This document shows positions 46,287 through 54,989 of a stretch of 64,000 nucleotides of DNA, one piece after another (the first letter of the stretch is position 1; the number at the start of each line of letters is the position of its first letter). This DNA is from Halobacillus litoralis (lineage in GTDB: Bacteria; Bacillota; Bacilli; Bacillales; Halobacillaceae). The notes below the pieces were generated by a model. That model saw only the letters and a program-made list of their open reading frames with translations, ran no database searches and was not told the origin of the DNA. A program made the translations under genes and the position numbers. The DNA lies in the NCBI RefSeq assembly GCF_020171725.1, contig NZ_JAIVAJ010000002.1, positions 310,001 to 374,000 of the forward strand. Direction: 5' to 3'.

Positions 46287-47279
46287 ATGGCTGAAAATCG
46301 CCATAAATCATTAGGTTTAAGTGACGATCAAGTATTAGATATGTTCCGCACGATGCTCTTAGCGCGAAAAATTGACGAGCGCATGTGGCTGTTGAACCGT
46401 GCTGGTAAAATTCCGTTTGTTATTTCCTGTCAAGGTCAGGAAGCAGCTCAAGTAGGTGCTTCGTATGCCTTGGACCGCGAGAAAGACTACGCGCTTCCTT
46501 ATTATCGTGATATGGGGGTTGTGCTTTCATTCGGAATGACAGCGAAAGACTTAATGCTATCCGGGTTTGCGAAGGCAGAAGATCCGAACTCTGGCGGCCG
46601 TCAGATGCCAGGTCACTTCGGACAGAAGAAGAACCGTATCGTAACAGGCTCATCGCCCGTAACGACACAGGTACCTCATGCTGTCGGAATTGCATTAGCC
46701 GGTAAGATGGAGAAGAAAGACTTTGTATCCATCGTGACGTTCGGTGAAGGGTCTTCCAACCAAGGGGACTTCCATGAAGGAGCAAACTTTGCAGGTGTGC
46801 ATAAACTTCCGGTCATCTTTATGGTCGAAAACAATAAATATGCGATCTCGATTCCTGTTTCCAAACAGCTTGCTTGTGAGAAGGTATCTGATCGTGCCAT
46901 CGGATACGGCATGCCTGGATACACAGTGGACGGAAACGATCCATTAGCGGTTTATGAAGCTGTTAAAAATGCAGCAGACCGCGGCCGCGCAGGTGAAGGT
47001 CCGACTCTGATCGAGACGGTCTCTTACCGCTTGACGCCGCACTCCAGTGATGACGATGACCGTACGTACCGTGAGAAAGAAGAAGTCGAGGAAGCGAAGA
47101 AGAAGGATTCCATCATTACCTTCGCTGAATACTTGCGGGAACAGAACATATTGACTGAAGAAAAAGAACAGGCGATGCACAAAGAGATTGATGAGATCGT
47201 GAACGAAGCGACAGATTACGCTGAGAACGCAGCTTATGCGGAAGCGGAATCAGCCTTGAAATATGTCTATGAAGAGTAA
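46287..47279 (+). CDS. bkdAA: Branched-chain 2-oxo acid dehydrogenase E1 alpha
   Basis: A 330-aa ThDP-dependent subunit with the thiamine motif GEGSSNQGDFHEGANFAGVHKLPVIFMVENN split across GEGSS and ENNKYAIS, and the RMTPHSSDDD-like phosphorylation-loop region (YRLTPHSSDDDD). Together with BkdAB it decarboxylates branched-chain keto acids. The ribosome binding site is GAGGAGGG. Confidence 0.95.
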   Translation: MAENRHKSLGLSDDQVLDMFRTMLLARKIDERMWLLNRAGKIPFVISCQGQEAAQVGASYALDREKDYALPYYRDMGVVLSFGMTAKDLMLSGFAKAEDPNSGGRQMPGHFGQKKNRIVTGSSPVTTQVPHAVGIALAGKMEKKDFVSIVTFGEGSSNQGDFHEGANFAGVHKLPVIFMVENNKYAISIPVSKQLACEKVSDRAIGYGMPGYTVDGNDPLAVYEAVKNAADRGRAGEGPTLIETVSYRLTPHSSDDDDRTYREKEEVEEAKKKDSIITFAEYLREQNILTEEKEQAMHKEIDEIVNEATDYAENAAYAEAESALKYVYEE

Positions 47280-47294
47280 GGAGGGGGAATAACG

Positions 47295-48278
47295 ATGCCA
47301 GTATTATCTTATATTCAAGCAGTCACTCAAGCTCTGAAGGAAGAAATGCAGCGTGATGAAAAAGTATTTGTTTTAGGTGAGGACGTTGGGAAGCGTGGAG
47401 GCGTGTTCCGCGCGACGGACGGTCTATATGATGAGTTCGGAGAAGATCGCGTATTGGATACACCGCTTGCCGAATCAGCGATTGCCGGTGTAGGAATCGG
47501 TGCCGCGATGTATGGGATGCGTCCTGTGGCGGAAATGCAGTTCGCAGACTTCATTATGCCGGCCGTAAACCAGATCATCTCAGAAGCAGCGAAGATCCGT
47601 TACCGTTCGAATAACGATTGGCAGGCACCGATCACAATCCGTGCACCATACGGTGGCGGTGTACACGGGGCTTTGTACCACTCCCAATCTGTGGAATCTG
47701 TTTTTGCCAATCAGCCTGGACTGAAGATCGTCATGCCTTCTACTCCATATGACGTGAAGGGACTTCTGAAAGCTTCCATCCGTGATAATGATCCTGTTCT
47801 ATTTTTCGAACATAAGCGTGCTTATCGTTTGATTAAAGGGGAAGTACCAGACGAGGATTACACGCTTCCCATTGGGAAAGCGGACGTGAAACGGGAAGGC
47901 TCAGACATTACGGTCATCACGTACGGTCTCTGCGTACACTTCGCTCTTCAAGCAGCCGAGAAGCTGGCGGAAGAAGGCATCGATGCGCATATCCTTGACC
48001 TTCGTACCGTCTATCCACTCGACAAAGAGTCGATTATCGAAGCAGCATCCAAGACAGGGAAGGTTCTTCTTGTGTCGGAAGATAATAAAGAAGGCGGCAT
48101 CATCTCTGAAGTGAGCGCCATCATCAGTGAGAACTGTCTGTTCGACCTTGATGCTCCTGTACAGCGACTTGCTGGACCTGATGTACCATCCATGCCTTAT
48201 GCACCAACAATGGAGAAATTCTTCATGATGAATCCTGATAAAGTAGAAAAAGCGATGCGTGATCTCGCTGAATTTTAA
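47295..48278 (+). CDS. bkdAB: Branched-chain 2-oxo acid dehydrogenase E1 beta
   Basis: A 327-aa partner of BkdAA with GEDVGKRGGVFRAT, the DTPLAESAIAGVGIGAA segment and a C-terminal transketolase domain (HILDLRTVYPLD). The ribosome binding site is AAGGAGGGGG. It supplies precursors of iso and anteiso fatty acids and the route to propionyl-CoA. Confidence 0.96.
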   Translation: MPVLSYIQAVTQALKEEMQRDEKVFVLGEDVGKRGGVFRATDGLYDEFGEDRVLDTPLAESAIAGVGIGAAMYGMRPVAEMQFADFIMPAVNQIISEAAKIRYRSNNDWQAPITIRAPYGGGVHGALYHSQSVESVFANQPGLKIVMPSTPYDVKGLLKASIRDNDPVLFFEHKRAYRLIKGEVPDEDYTLPIGKADVKREGSDITVITYGLCVHFALQAAEKLAEEGIDAHILDLRTVYPLDKESIIEAASKTGKVLLVSEDNKEGGIISEVSAIISENCLFDLDAPVQRLAGPDVPSMPYAPTMEKFFMMNPDKVEKAMRDLAEF

Positions 48279-48293
48279 GAAGGAGGAATTCCT

Positions 48294-49604
48294 GTGGGTT
48301 TAGAGAAAATCAATATGCCCCAGCTTGGTGAGAGTGTCACAGAAGGTACGATCAGTACGTGGCTTGTCCAACCTGGAGATACTGTAAATAAATATGATCC
48401 AATTGCTGAAGTCATGACCGATAAAGTCAATGCAGAAGTCCCGTCTTCCTTTACCGGAACGATCAAAGAACTGGTAGCACAGGAAGGCGATACAATCGAA
48501 GTAGGCGACTTGATGTGCTACGTAGAAGTGGAAGGCGCAGGCTCTGTTTCTGACGATGAGCCGTCCCCGGCACAAGAAGACCCAGTAGCTGAGGAGAAGC
48601 CAAACAAGGAAGAAAAGCCTGTCAAGAAACCTGCCAAGCAGGAAAAAGGCAGTAAGAAGCGCTATTCTCCTGCAGTTATAACGCTTGCTCAGGAACATGA
48701 GATCGACTTGAATCAAGTCGAGGGCAGCGGCCGTGGCGGACGCATCACACGTAAAGATATCGAGAAGCTGATTGAGAGCGGAAACATTCCAACAGCTGGT
48801 TCTGCACCTGCCAAAGAAGAACCAAAGCAGGAACAGCAGGCTCCGGCACAACCTGCCCCAGCAGCTGCTTCTGGCAGCGCTGTTCCGAATGTACAAGCTG
48901 GTGAAGGGGATATCGAAATCCCTGTAACAGGTGTACGTAAAGCGATCGCTTCCAACATGGTCAAGTCGAAGACCGAAATCCCTCATGCATGGATGATGGT
49001 GGAAGTGGATGTGACGAACCTTGTTGAACTTCGAAATGCGAAGAAGAAACAGTTCAAGGATCAAGAAGGATTCAGCTTAACGTATTTCGCATTCTTCGTG
49101 AAAGCAGTCGCACAGGCTCTTAAAGAGTATCCGCAGTTGAACTCTTCATGGGCTGGCGATAAGATCATCCAGCGTAAGGCGATCAACCTTAACATCGCCG
49201 TGGCAAAAGAGGACCAATTGTTCGTTCCGGTCATCCGTAACGCCGATGAGAAAAGCATTAAAGGTATCGCTAAAGATATCACGGACCTTGCCGGCAAAGC
49301 TCGTCAAGGCAAGCTGACGTCTAAGGATATGGAAGGCGGAACCTTCACGGTCAACAATACCGGTTCATTCGGTTCTGTTCAGTCTATGGGCGTAATCAAT
49401 CACCCTCAGGCGGCCATTCTTCAGGTGGAATCGATCGTCAAGAAGCCCGTTTATCAAAACGGGATGTTCGGTGCTCGTGACATGGTAAACCTATGCCTTT
49501 CCCTCGACCACCGTGTCTTGGACGGCCTTGTAGCAGGGAACTTCCTTGCACGTGTCAAAGAGATTCTAGAGAAAATGTCCGAAGAGAATACGTCGGTCTA
49601 TTAA
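48294..49604 (+). CDS. bkdB: Branched-chain 2-oxo acid dehydrogenase E2 (lipoamide acyltransferase)
   Basis: A 436-aa core subunit. The lipoyl domain (1-78) has the modified lysine in EVMTDKVNAE (K44). A charged Lys/Glu/Pro linker leads to the E1/E3-binding domain (about 122-158), a Pro/Ala-rich linker, and the catalytic domain with DHRVLDG near the C-terminus. The start is GTG 48294 after GGAGGAATTC. It is the last gene of the operon. Confidence 0.96.
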   Translation: MGLEKINMPQLGESVTEGTISTWLVQPGDTVNKYDPIAEVMTDKVNAEVPSSFTGTIKELVAQEGDTIEVGDLMCYVEVEGAGSVSDDEPSPAQEDPVAEEKPNKEEKPVKKPAKQEKGSKKRYSPAVITLAQEHEIDLNQVEGSGRGGRITRKDIEKLIESGNIPTAGSAPAKEEPKQEQQAPAQPAPAAASGSAVPNVQAGEGDIEIPVTGVRKAIASNMVKSKTEIPHAWMMVEVDVTNLVELRNAKKKQFKDQEGFSLTYFAFFVKAVAQALKEYPQLNSSWAGDKIIQRKAINLNIAVAKEDQLFVPVIRNADEKSIKGIAKDITDLAGKARQGKLTSKDMEGGTFTVNNTGSFGSVQSMGVINHPQAAILQVESIVKKPVYQNGMFGARDMVNLCLSLDHRVLDGLVAGNFLARVKEILEKMSEENTSVY

Positions 49605-49608
49605 TAGG

Positions 49609-49640
49609 AAATGCCTCCTTTTCAGGGGGCATTTTTTTCG
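49609..49640 (+). terminator. bkd operon terminator
   Basis: AAATGCCTCCT pairs with AGGGGGCATTT and is followed by T residues (49633-49638). Confidence 0.9.
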
Positions 49641-49656
49641 TTTTGTTTAAAAAGGT

Positions 49657-49700
49657 TTTTGATGAAATAGAGTGGATTGCGGGGTTGGAAAATAGCCCCT
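49657..49700 (+). repeat. Relic of the dispersed inverted-repeat element
   Basis: TTGATGAAATAGAGTG followed by GGGGTTGGAAAATAGC matches the left end of the element at 62809-62975 with few differences, but the rest is missing. It looks like a truncated copy. Confidence 0.65.
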
Positions 49701-49740
49701 GTCTTGGTTTGCTGCAGGATCGTCTTGAAATTGAGTCCTG

Positions 49741-49945
49741 TTATCGACGTTTCGAGAGGCGGATGGAGTTAAAAAGTAGATAATATGGATTTTATCGACG
49801 TTTCGAGAGGCGGATGGAGTCAAAACGTAGATAATATGGATTTTATCGACGTTTTGAGAGGCAGATGGAGTTAAAACGTAGATAATATGATTTTTATCGA
49901 CGTCTTGAGATCCGCGCGGAGACCAAACGTCGATTATCCATTTTT
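49741..49945. repeat. Four tandem 51-bp hairpin units
   Basis: Units begin with TTATCGACG at 49741, 49792, 49843 and 49894, giving an exact 51-bp period; the fourth is diverged. Each unit has left arm TTATCGACGTTT, a GAGAGGCGGATGGAGT centre and right arm AAAACGTAGATAA, which pair with one mismatch, then an 8-base spacer TATGGATT. No open frame is conserved. The array fills the gap between the bkd terminator and the brxB promoter. Confidence 0.9.
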
Positions 49946-50034
49946 TATACCCTGACGATACCATCTTCAGAGTTTTCTGACGCTACTTTTCGAAAAAATG
50001 ACCAAACAGCGCTGGCCTGTGATTTCTGTTTTCA

Positions 50035-50063
50035 TTGAAAGGCTTGAGAGAACTTGGTAGAAT
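50035..50063 (+). promoter_or_regulatory. brxB promoter (sigma-A type)
   Basis: TTGAAA (50035-50040) and TAGAAT (50058-50063) are 17 bp apart, 31 nt before the start codon. Confidence 0.75.
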
Positions 50064-50094
50064 ATTGATAGTACTTAACAAAGGAGCCATGCAG

Positions 50095-50526
50095 ATGGAT
50101 TTCAATATTTTTATGAACGACGTAGTCACACAAGCGCGTGACGAGATTACAAAGGCAGGTTATGAAGAACTTACGACGCCTGAGGAAGTCGATCAGGCTC
50201 TTACAAAGCAAGGGACGACTCTTGTTATGATTAACTCCGTATGCGGATGTGCAGGCGGCATTGCCCGTCCAGCGGCTTCTCATGCGATTCACTATGATAA
50301 GCGCCCGGATCACTTAGTGACGGTTTTTGCTGGACAAGACCGTGAAGCGACGAACCGTGCTCGTGAATATTTCGAAGGGTTCCCACCATCATCACCGTCC
50401 TTTGCGCTATTGAAAGACGGCAAGATTCAAACGATGGTCGAGCGTCATGATATTGAAGGATTTGAACCGATGGAAGTCATCGGGAAGCTTCAGCGTCAGT
50501 TTGAAGAACACTGTGAAGAAGTTTAA
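50095..50526 (+). CDS. brxB: Bacilliredoxin BrxB (YqiW family)
   Basis: A 143-aa thioredoxin-fold protein of the DUF1094/BrxA-BrxB family with the CXC active site in [15 protein letters not shown]. It removes bacillithiol from mixed disulfides on proteins after oxidative stress. The start is ATG 50095 with AAAGGAG at 50080-50086; the ATG at 50089 lies too close and longer frames overlap the promoter. It is followed by a terminator. Confidence 0.93.
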   Translation: MDFNIFMNDVVTQARDEITKAGYEELTTPEEVDQALTKQGTTLVMINSVCGCAGGIARPAASHAIHYDKRPDHLVTVFAGQDREATNRAREYFEGFPPSSPSFALLKDGKIQTMVERHDIEGFEPMEVIGKLQRQFEEHCEEV

Positions 50527-50532
50527 TTTAAG

Positions 50533-50568
50533 GCGGGATCTTTGTTCCTAACAAAGATCCCCTTTTTG
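50533..50568 (+). terminator. brxB terminator
   Basis: GGGATCTTTGTT and AACAAAGATCCC form a 12-bp stem with a CCT loop, followed by CTTTTT. Confidence 0.93.
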
Positions 50569-50589
50569 GTTGAAGAGGTGAAGAAGCTT

Positions 50590-51540
50590 TTGAAGATAGG
50601 CTATCGAACAATTAAGACGGCACTCGGAACCCCGTTTGCTATTTGGGTTGCGCAGATGCTTCAGTTGGATAATTTCGCATCTGCCGGAATTTTAACGATA
50701 TTATGTATACAAATTACGAGGAAGAAATCGATCCTTTCTGCCTGGCACCGGTTTGCCGCATGTATGATCGCGATGGGTCTCTCCTTCGCGTTCTTTGAGG
50801 TCTTTGGGTATCAGCCTATAGCGATTGGTCTGATGCTGTTCGCATTCATCCCGGTTACGGTCTGGTTGAAGATCACCCCGGGTATTGTGACGAGTTCCGT
50901 TATCATTCTTCACCTTTATGGCTCAGGTAACATCGGGTGGGGTGTGATTTGGAACGAATTAGTATTGATTACAGTCGGAATTGGAACGGCACTATTACTG
51001 AACTTATATATGCCAAGCCTTGAAACGAAACTGGAGCAGTATCAAAGGGAAGTGGAGCACAATTTCTCATCCATTCTAAAAGAATTTGCGGCCTATTTGA
51101 GGGAAGGGAATGAGCACTGGGCAGGCAGAGAACTGACACATACGGCAGAGGTTCTCGAAAAAGCGAAATCACTGGCTTTCCGCGACGTGGAAAACCACCT
51201 GCTTCGCACGCATAATCCTTTTTACCATTACTTTCATATGAGGATGAAGCAATTCGAACTGCTCGAGAGGATGCTTCCACTCGTCAGTCAGATCTCTACT
51301 TCTTATTCCCATGGACAGGCGATAGCCGATTTCTTTGAAGAACTTGCAGATGCCGTTCACTCAGGAAATACCGCAATCATCTATTTGAAAAAATTAAAAC
51401 AAATGAAAGATCAGTTCCGCAATGATCAACTTCCTGAATCACGAGAAGAATTCGAGGTGCGGGCGAGCTTATACCACTTGTTGAACCAAATTGAAGAGTA
51501 CTTAATTATTAAGAGGTCCTTTAAAAAGAGTGACGTATAA
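50590..51540 (+). CDS. yqjA: Aromatic acid exporter family protein (YqjA-like)
   Basis: A 316-aa protein with an N-terminal ArAE-type membrane domain of about five helices (12-150) and a C-terminal cytoplasmic helical domain (160-316). The family is linked to efflux of aromatic acids; the substrate here is unproven. The start is TTG 50590 with GAGGTG at 50575-50580. The in-frame ATG at 50542 lies inside the brxB terminator and is unlikely. Position after brxB agrees with yqiW-yqjA in B. subtilis. Confidence 0.87.
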   Translation: MKIGYRTIKTALGTPFAIWVAQMLQLDNFASAGILTILCIQITRKKSILSAWHRFAACMIAMGLSFAFFEVFGYQPIAIGLMLFAFIPVTVWLKITPGIVTSSVIILHLYGSGNIGWGVIWNELVLITVGIGTALLLNLYMPSLETKLEQYQREVEHNFSSILKEFAAYLREGNEHWAGRELTHTAEVLEKAKSLAFRDVENHLLRTHNPFYHYFHMRMKQFELLERMLPLVSQISTSYSHGQAIADFFEELADAVHSGNTAIIYLKKLKQMKDQFRNDQLPESREEFEVRASLYHLLNQIEEYLIIKRSFKKSDV

Positions 51541-51587
51541 GGTATGAGGCCGGTAGGAAAACTAAGCAAAAACGAGGAGTGGAACTT

Positions 51588-52094
51588 GTGAATGGACTAC
51601 TTCTATTTATAGGGTTGATGATCCTTCCTGCCGGATTCCAGGATGAATCCGTCCTGTTCGTCAATAAATCGACACATGAAATCGCACTATTTGAAAGTGG
51701 CGAGGAACAATTTACGGCGCCAGCTGCTATTGGGAAAACCGATGATCTGACCCCTGAAGGGATCTTTTCGATTGTCGTTAAAGCAAAAGACCCTTACTAC
51801 CGGAAAACAGATATCCCTGGTGGGGATCCTGACAATCCGCTGGGAAGCCGCTGGATCGGCTTTGATGCCAGGGGAACAGACGGAAGGATGTATGGTGTTC
51901 ACGGCACGAATCGCCCAGAATCGATTGGTAAATCCGTCTCAGCCGGCTGTATCCGTTTAAAGAATGAGGATGTCGAGAAGTTGTATGAGTCTGTTGGTAA
52001 AGGAACAGACATCGTGATCGTAAAAAGTGAACAATCGATGGAACAGTTGTATGATGAGTGGTTAAAGAACAAATGGAAGGAGGCGCTGGCTTAG
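51588..52094 (+). CDS. Secreted L,D-transpeptidase (YkuD family)
   Basis: A 168-aa protein with a signal peptide (about 1-17, NGLLLFIGLMILPAGF) and a YkuD domain ending in the catalytic HGTNRPESIG and SVSAGCIRL (cysteine nucleophile). It cross-links or edits peptidoglycan by 3-3 peptide bonds. Start GTG 51588 has AACGAGGAG upstream; GTG 51579 lies inside the ribosome binding site. Its stop falls inside a terminator hairpin. Confidence 0.92.
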   Translation: MNGLLLFIGLMILPAGFQDESVLFVNKSTHEIALFESGEEQFTAPAAIGKTDDLTPEGIFSIVVKAKDPYYRKTDIPGGDPDNPLGSRWIGFDARGTDGRMYGVHGTNRPESIGKSVSAGCIRLKNEDVEKLYESVGKGTDIVIVKSEQSMEQLYDEWLKNKWKEALA

Positions 52095-52111
52095 TTGTAC
52101 CAGCGTTTTTC
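52084..52111 (+). terminator. L,D-transpeptidase terminator
   Basis: CGCTGG (52084-52089) pairs with CCAGCG (52100-52105), followed by five T residues. The left arm lies in the last codons of the gene. Confidence 0.75.
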
Positions 52112-52117
52112 AACTTT

Positions 52118-52150
52118 AAAAAGCCGGAGGTCGATGACCTCCGGCTTTTG
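52118..52150. terminator. Strong bidirectional terminator
   Basis: AAAAGCCGGAGGTC and GACCTCCGGCTTTT form a perfect 14-bp stem with a 3-base loop. It can end both the plus-strand transpeptidase transcript and the minus-strand small gene. Confidence 0.93.
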
Positions 52151-52227
52151 TCATTTTTAATATTTTTCCTTACTAATGTTCTAGGACTGTACGCCTTCTT
52201 TAGAACAGGCGCCTTTATGCCTTTCGT

Positions 52228-52338
52228 TTATAGGAAATATGATGCGCCCATTAGTAGTGAGGACAATACCATGGAAAGAATCATGATATAAATGACGACT
52301 TTCATACGGCGTTCGCGCTTTCTCTTTTGTGCTGCCAA
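52228..52338 (-). CDS. prli42: Small membrane protein resembling Prli42 (stressosome anchor)
   Basis: A 36-aa protein with a very basic N-terminus (QKRKRERRMK) and one transmembrane helix (VVIYIMILSMVLSSLLMG). This matches the pattern of Prli42, which tethers the stressosome to the membrane in Listeria and is widespread in Firmicutes. The start is TTG 52338 with AAGGAGGTT 7-8 nt upstream. Composition and ribosome binding site strongly suggest a real gene; the name is by similarity of pattern only. Confidence 0.75.
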   Translation of the reverse strand: MAAQKRKRERRMKVVIYIMILSMVLSSLLMGASYFL

Positions 52339-52393
52339 GGTGTTAACCTCCTTCTAGTCAATCCTATCAAACATTTTACCTAAAAAAGTGGAT

Positions 52394-52422
52394 TTGGACA
52401 AGTCGCTGAAATAAATTACAAT
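52394..52422 (+). promoter_or_regulatory. Promoter of the methylmalonyl-CoA gene cluster
   Basis: TTGGAC (52394-52399) and TACAAT (52417-52422) are 17 bp apart. A palindromic AAGCGCTT core lies downstream (about 52456-52463) and resembles half a cre site, with mismatches at the flanks. Confidence 0.65.
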
Positions 52423-52513
52423 AGTATTGGGAATTGTATCATTTTTTAGATAAGTAAGCGCTTTATTTCTGGTATGCTAGAGAGGGAATGGTTAAGAGAA
52501 GGGAGCATCTGTG

Positions 52514-54160
52514 ATGAGCGATGATAAAAAAATGAAACAGAGCTGGGAAGAAGACGTTGAGAAAACCAAAAAACGTTTCCCAGAACGAAAAGAGACGTTC
52601 AAAACGAGTTCTGAGCTGACCGTGGACCGTCTGTACACTCCGGCTCAGGAAGACAGTCATTATCATGAGGAGATCGGATATCCGGGGCAGTACCCTTATA
52701 CAAGAGGCATTCAACCTACGATGTATCGAAGCAGGTATTGGACGATGCGGCAATATGCAGGTTTCGGTTCTGCAGAGGAAACGAACAAGCGTTTCCGGTA
52801 TCTGTTGGAACAAGGTCAAACCGGTCTCTCTGTGGCATTCGACCTGCCCACTCAGATCGGATACGATTCAGATGATCCGATGGCGGATGGAGAAGTCGGG
52901 AAGGTCGGTGTCGCCATCGATTCCCTAGAGGATATGGAGCAGCTGTTCGATCAAATTCCATTGGATCAGGTGAGTACATCGATGACGATCAATGCCCCTG
53001 CTTCGATTCTCCTTGCGATGTACATAGCTGTCGGAGAAAAGCAGGGAGTGGCGCCTGAGAAGCTGACAGGAACGATCCAAAACGATATTTTAAAAGAATA
53101 CATTGCAAGAGGGACATATATTTATCCGCCTAAGCCGTCTATGCGGCTGATTACGGACATCTTTGAATATTGCCAGACACATCTTCCGAAATTCAACACG
53201 ATCAGCATTTCAGGGTACCATATCAGAGAAGCGGGCTCGACGGCTGTGCAAGAAGTCGCCTTTACGCTGGCGAATGGAATGGCTTATGTGGATGCTGCGA
53301 TTGAAGCAGGGCTTGAAGTCGATCAATTTGCACCGAGGCTTGCCTTCTTCTTCAACGCACATAACCAGTTTTTCGAAGAAGCAGCTAAGTTCAGAGCAGC
53401 ACGAAGAATGTGGGCGAAAATTATGAAAGAGCAATACGGGGCGCGCAACCCAAAGAGCTGGAAGTTGAGGTTTCATACTCAGACAGGCGGCAGTACACTG
53501 ACCGCCCAGCAGCCTGATAATAATATCGTGCGCGTTACACTGCAAGCTCTTGCGGCCGTTATGGGCGGTACGCAGAGCCTGCATACGAATTCGCGTGATG
53601 AAGCGCTGGCTTTGCCGACAGAAGAGTCTGCACGCATTGCCCTTAGAACCCAGCAGATCATAGCCAATGAAAGCGGAGCGGCTGATACGATCGATCCGCT
53701 TGGAGGTTCTTACTACGTGGAATCCCTGACAGACCAAATTGAGAAGGAAGCCAATGACTATATTGAGAGGATCCGAAAGCTCGGAGGAGCCGTTCAAGCT
53801 GTTGAAGAAGGCTTTATGCAGCGTGAAATTCATACAGCGGCTTATGAAGCACAGAAGAGGATGGAAGCAAAAGAGGATATCGTCGTCGGCTTGAACGAAT
53901 TTCAAGTGGATGAGGAAATACAAGCGGACCTACTTCGTGTGGACGAGGCGCTCGAGAAATCCCAGATTCAAAAAACAAAACAGGTTAGAAAAACGCGTGA
54001 CCAAACCGTCGTCGATGGTACTTTAGGTGCTTTAAGGGAAGCGGCGCGGTCGCGGGATAATGTGATGCCGTATATTCTGAATGCCGTAAAAGCCTATGCA
54101 ACGGTAGGGGAAATCGCCGGTGTGATGAGAGAGGAATTCGGAGAATATACGGGAATGTAG
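52514..54160 (+). CDS. Methylmalonyl-CoA mutase large (catalytic) subunit
   Basis: A 548-aa split-type acyl-CoA mutase subunit containing only the substrate-binding TIM barrel. It shows [54 protein letters not shown] and [17 protein letters not shown]. It rearranges methylmalonyl-CoA to succinyl-CoA with adenosylcobalamin held by the next gene product. The family also contains isobutyryl-CoA mutases; the epimerase and carboxylase neighbours favour methylmalonyl-CoA. The start is ATG 52514 after GGGAG. Confidence 0.93.
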   Translation: MSDDKKMKQSWEEDVEKTKKRFPERKETFKTSSELTVDRLYTPAQEDSHYHEEIGYPGQYPYTRGIQPTMYRSRYWTMRQYAGFGSAEETNKRFRYLLEQGQTGLSVAFDLPTQIGYDSDDPMADGEVGKVGVAIDSLEDMEQLFDQIPLDQVSTSMTINAPASILLAMYIAVGEKQGVAPEKLTGTIQNDILKEYIARGTYIYPPKPSMRLITDIFEYCQTHLPKFNTISISGYHIREAGSTAVQEVAFTLANGMAYVDAAIEAGLEVDQFAPRLAFFFNAHNQFFEEAAKFRAARRMWAKIMKEQYGARNPKSWKLRFHTQTGGSTLTAQQPDNNIVRVTLQALAAVMGGTQSLHTNSRDEALALPTEESARIALRTQQIIANESGAADTIDPLGGSYYVESLTDQIEKEANDYIERIRKLGGAVQAVEEGFMQREIHTAAYEAQKRMEAKEDIVVGLNEFQVDEEIQADLLRVDEALEKSQIQKTKQVRKTRDQTVVDGTLGALREAARSRDNVMPYILNAVKAYATVGEIAGVMREEFGEYTGM

Positions 54161-54176
54161 GAGGGGGAAGTTGACG

Positions 54177-54983
54177 ATGAAGCCAATACGTGTACTTATT
54201 GCAAAGCCAGGACTCGATGGACATGACAGGGGAGCCTTAATTATTGCCCAGGCTCTCAGAGACCACGGGATGGAAGTGATCTACACCGGGCTCAGGCAGT
54301 CTGCAGTCCAGATTGCACGAGCAGCCGTTCAAGAGGATGTCGATGTGGTCGGCCTTTCTTCTTTGTCAGGTGCCCACAAGTCTCTTTTTCCAAAAGTTGT
54401 GAAAGCCTTGAAGGATGAACAGGCAGAAGATATTCCTGTCATCGGGGGAGGAGTGATTCCAGCCGAGGACATTCCGTTCCTTGAAGAGCAGGGAGTGAAG
54501 AAGATCTTCACAAGTGGGTCTCCGACCGATGCGATTGCAGTGTACATCAAGCAGCTGTTTGCAGGGGAAGCGGTACAGGAACCGAAGAGAATCGCTCATA
54601 TCGGGATTGCTGTCGAAGATATTGAAGAAGCTCTTCCTTTCTATCAGCACACTTTAGGGCTATCGCTTGAATCGGTTGAAGAGGTTCAATCTGAGCAGGT
54701 CCGGGTCGCGTTTTTGAAAATCGGAGAAACGAGATTTGAGCTTCTTGAACCATTGAGTGATGAATCATCGATTAAAAGCTTTTTGACGAAAAAAGGGCCG
54801 GGTGTCCATCACATCGCTCTTGAGGTCGACGATATCCATCGTCGTCTTGAGCAGTATAAAACACAGGGCGTTCGTTTGATTCATGAGGAGCCGAAGACAG
54901 GCGCACACGAAAGTCAAATTGCGTTTCTGCATCCAAAAGCCGGACACGGAGTATTGTTTGAGTTATGTCAGCCGAAGGAGTGA
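54177..54983 (+). CDS. Fusion: mutase cobalamin-binding subunit + methylmalonyl-CoA epimerase
   Basis: A 268-aa protein with two domains that are usually separate. Residues 1-133 form a B12-binding domain with the DxHxxG motif (LDGHDRG, D14/H16/G19), the SSLSGAH turn and the GGGVIP loop. Residues about 138-268 form a VOC-fold epimerase (AHIGIAVEDIEEALPFY, FELLEP, GVHHIALEVDDI) with metal ligands His, Glu and His. It would supply cobalamin to the mutase and convert (S)- to (R)-methylmalonyl-CoA in one polypeptide. The start is ATG 54177 with GGAGGGGG at 54160-54167. Confidence 0.93.
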   Translation: MKPIRVLIAKPGLDGHDRGALIIAQALRDHGMEVIYTGLRQSAVQIARAAVQEDVDVVGLSSLSGAHKSLFPKVVKALKDEQAEDIPVIGGGVIPAEDIPFLEEQGVKKIFTSGSPTDAIAVYIKQLFAGEAVQEPKRIAHIGIAVEDIEEALPFYQHTLGLSLESVEEVQSEQVRVAFLKIGETRFELLEPLSDESSIKSFLTKKGPGVHHIALEVDDIHRRLEQYKTQGVRLIHEEPKTGAHESQIAFLHPKAGHGVLFELCQPKE

Positions 54984-54989
54984 ATGGAA

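Noticed and set aside
48300..49064. 254-codon minus-strand frame inside bkdB
   Set aside because: Mirror of the bkdB sequence; composition (Phe, Leu, Cys, Arg rich) is typical of an antisense shadow.
49493..49783. 96-codon plus-strand frame spanning the bkdB end and repeat region
   Set aside because: It begins inside bkdB in another frame and crosses the operon terminator.
49741..49945. CRISPR array
   Set aside because: The 51-bp units are contiguous without distinct spacers and form hairpins themselves; no cas genes are nearby.
52058..52291. 77-codon plus-strand frame after the L,D-transpeptidase
   Set aside because: It starts inside the transpeptidase gene, crosses two terminators and is antisense to the Prli42-like gene.
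52452..52467. cre site upstream of the mutase gene
   Set aside because: The AAGCGCTT core is present but both flanks deviate from the consensus and it lies downstream of the promoter; too weak to call.
53210..53923. 237-codon minus-strand frame inside the mutase gene
   Set aside because: Cysteine- and phenylalanine-rich shadow of the mutase coding sequence with no start signal.
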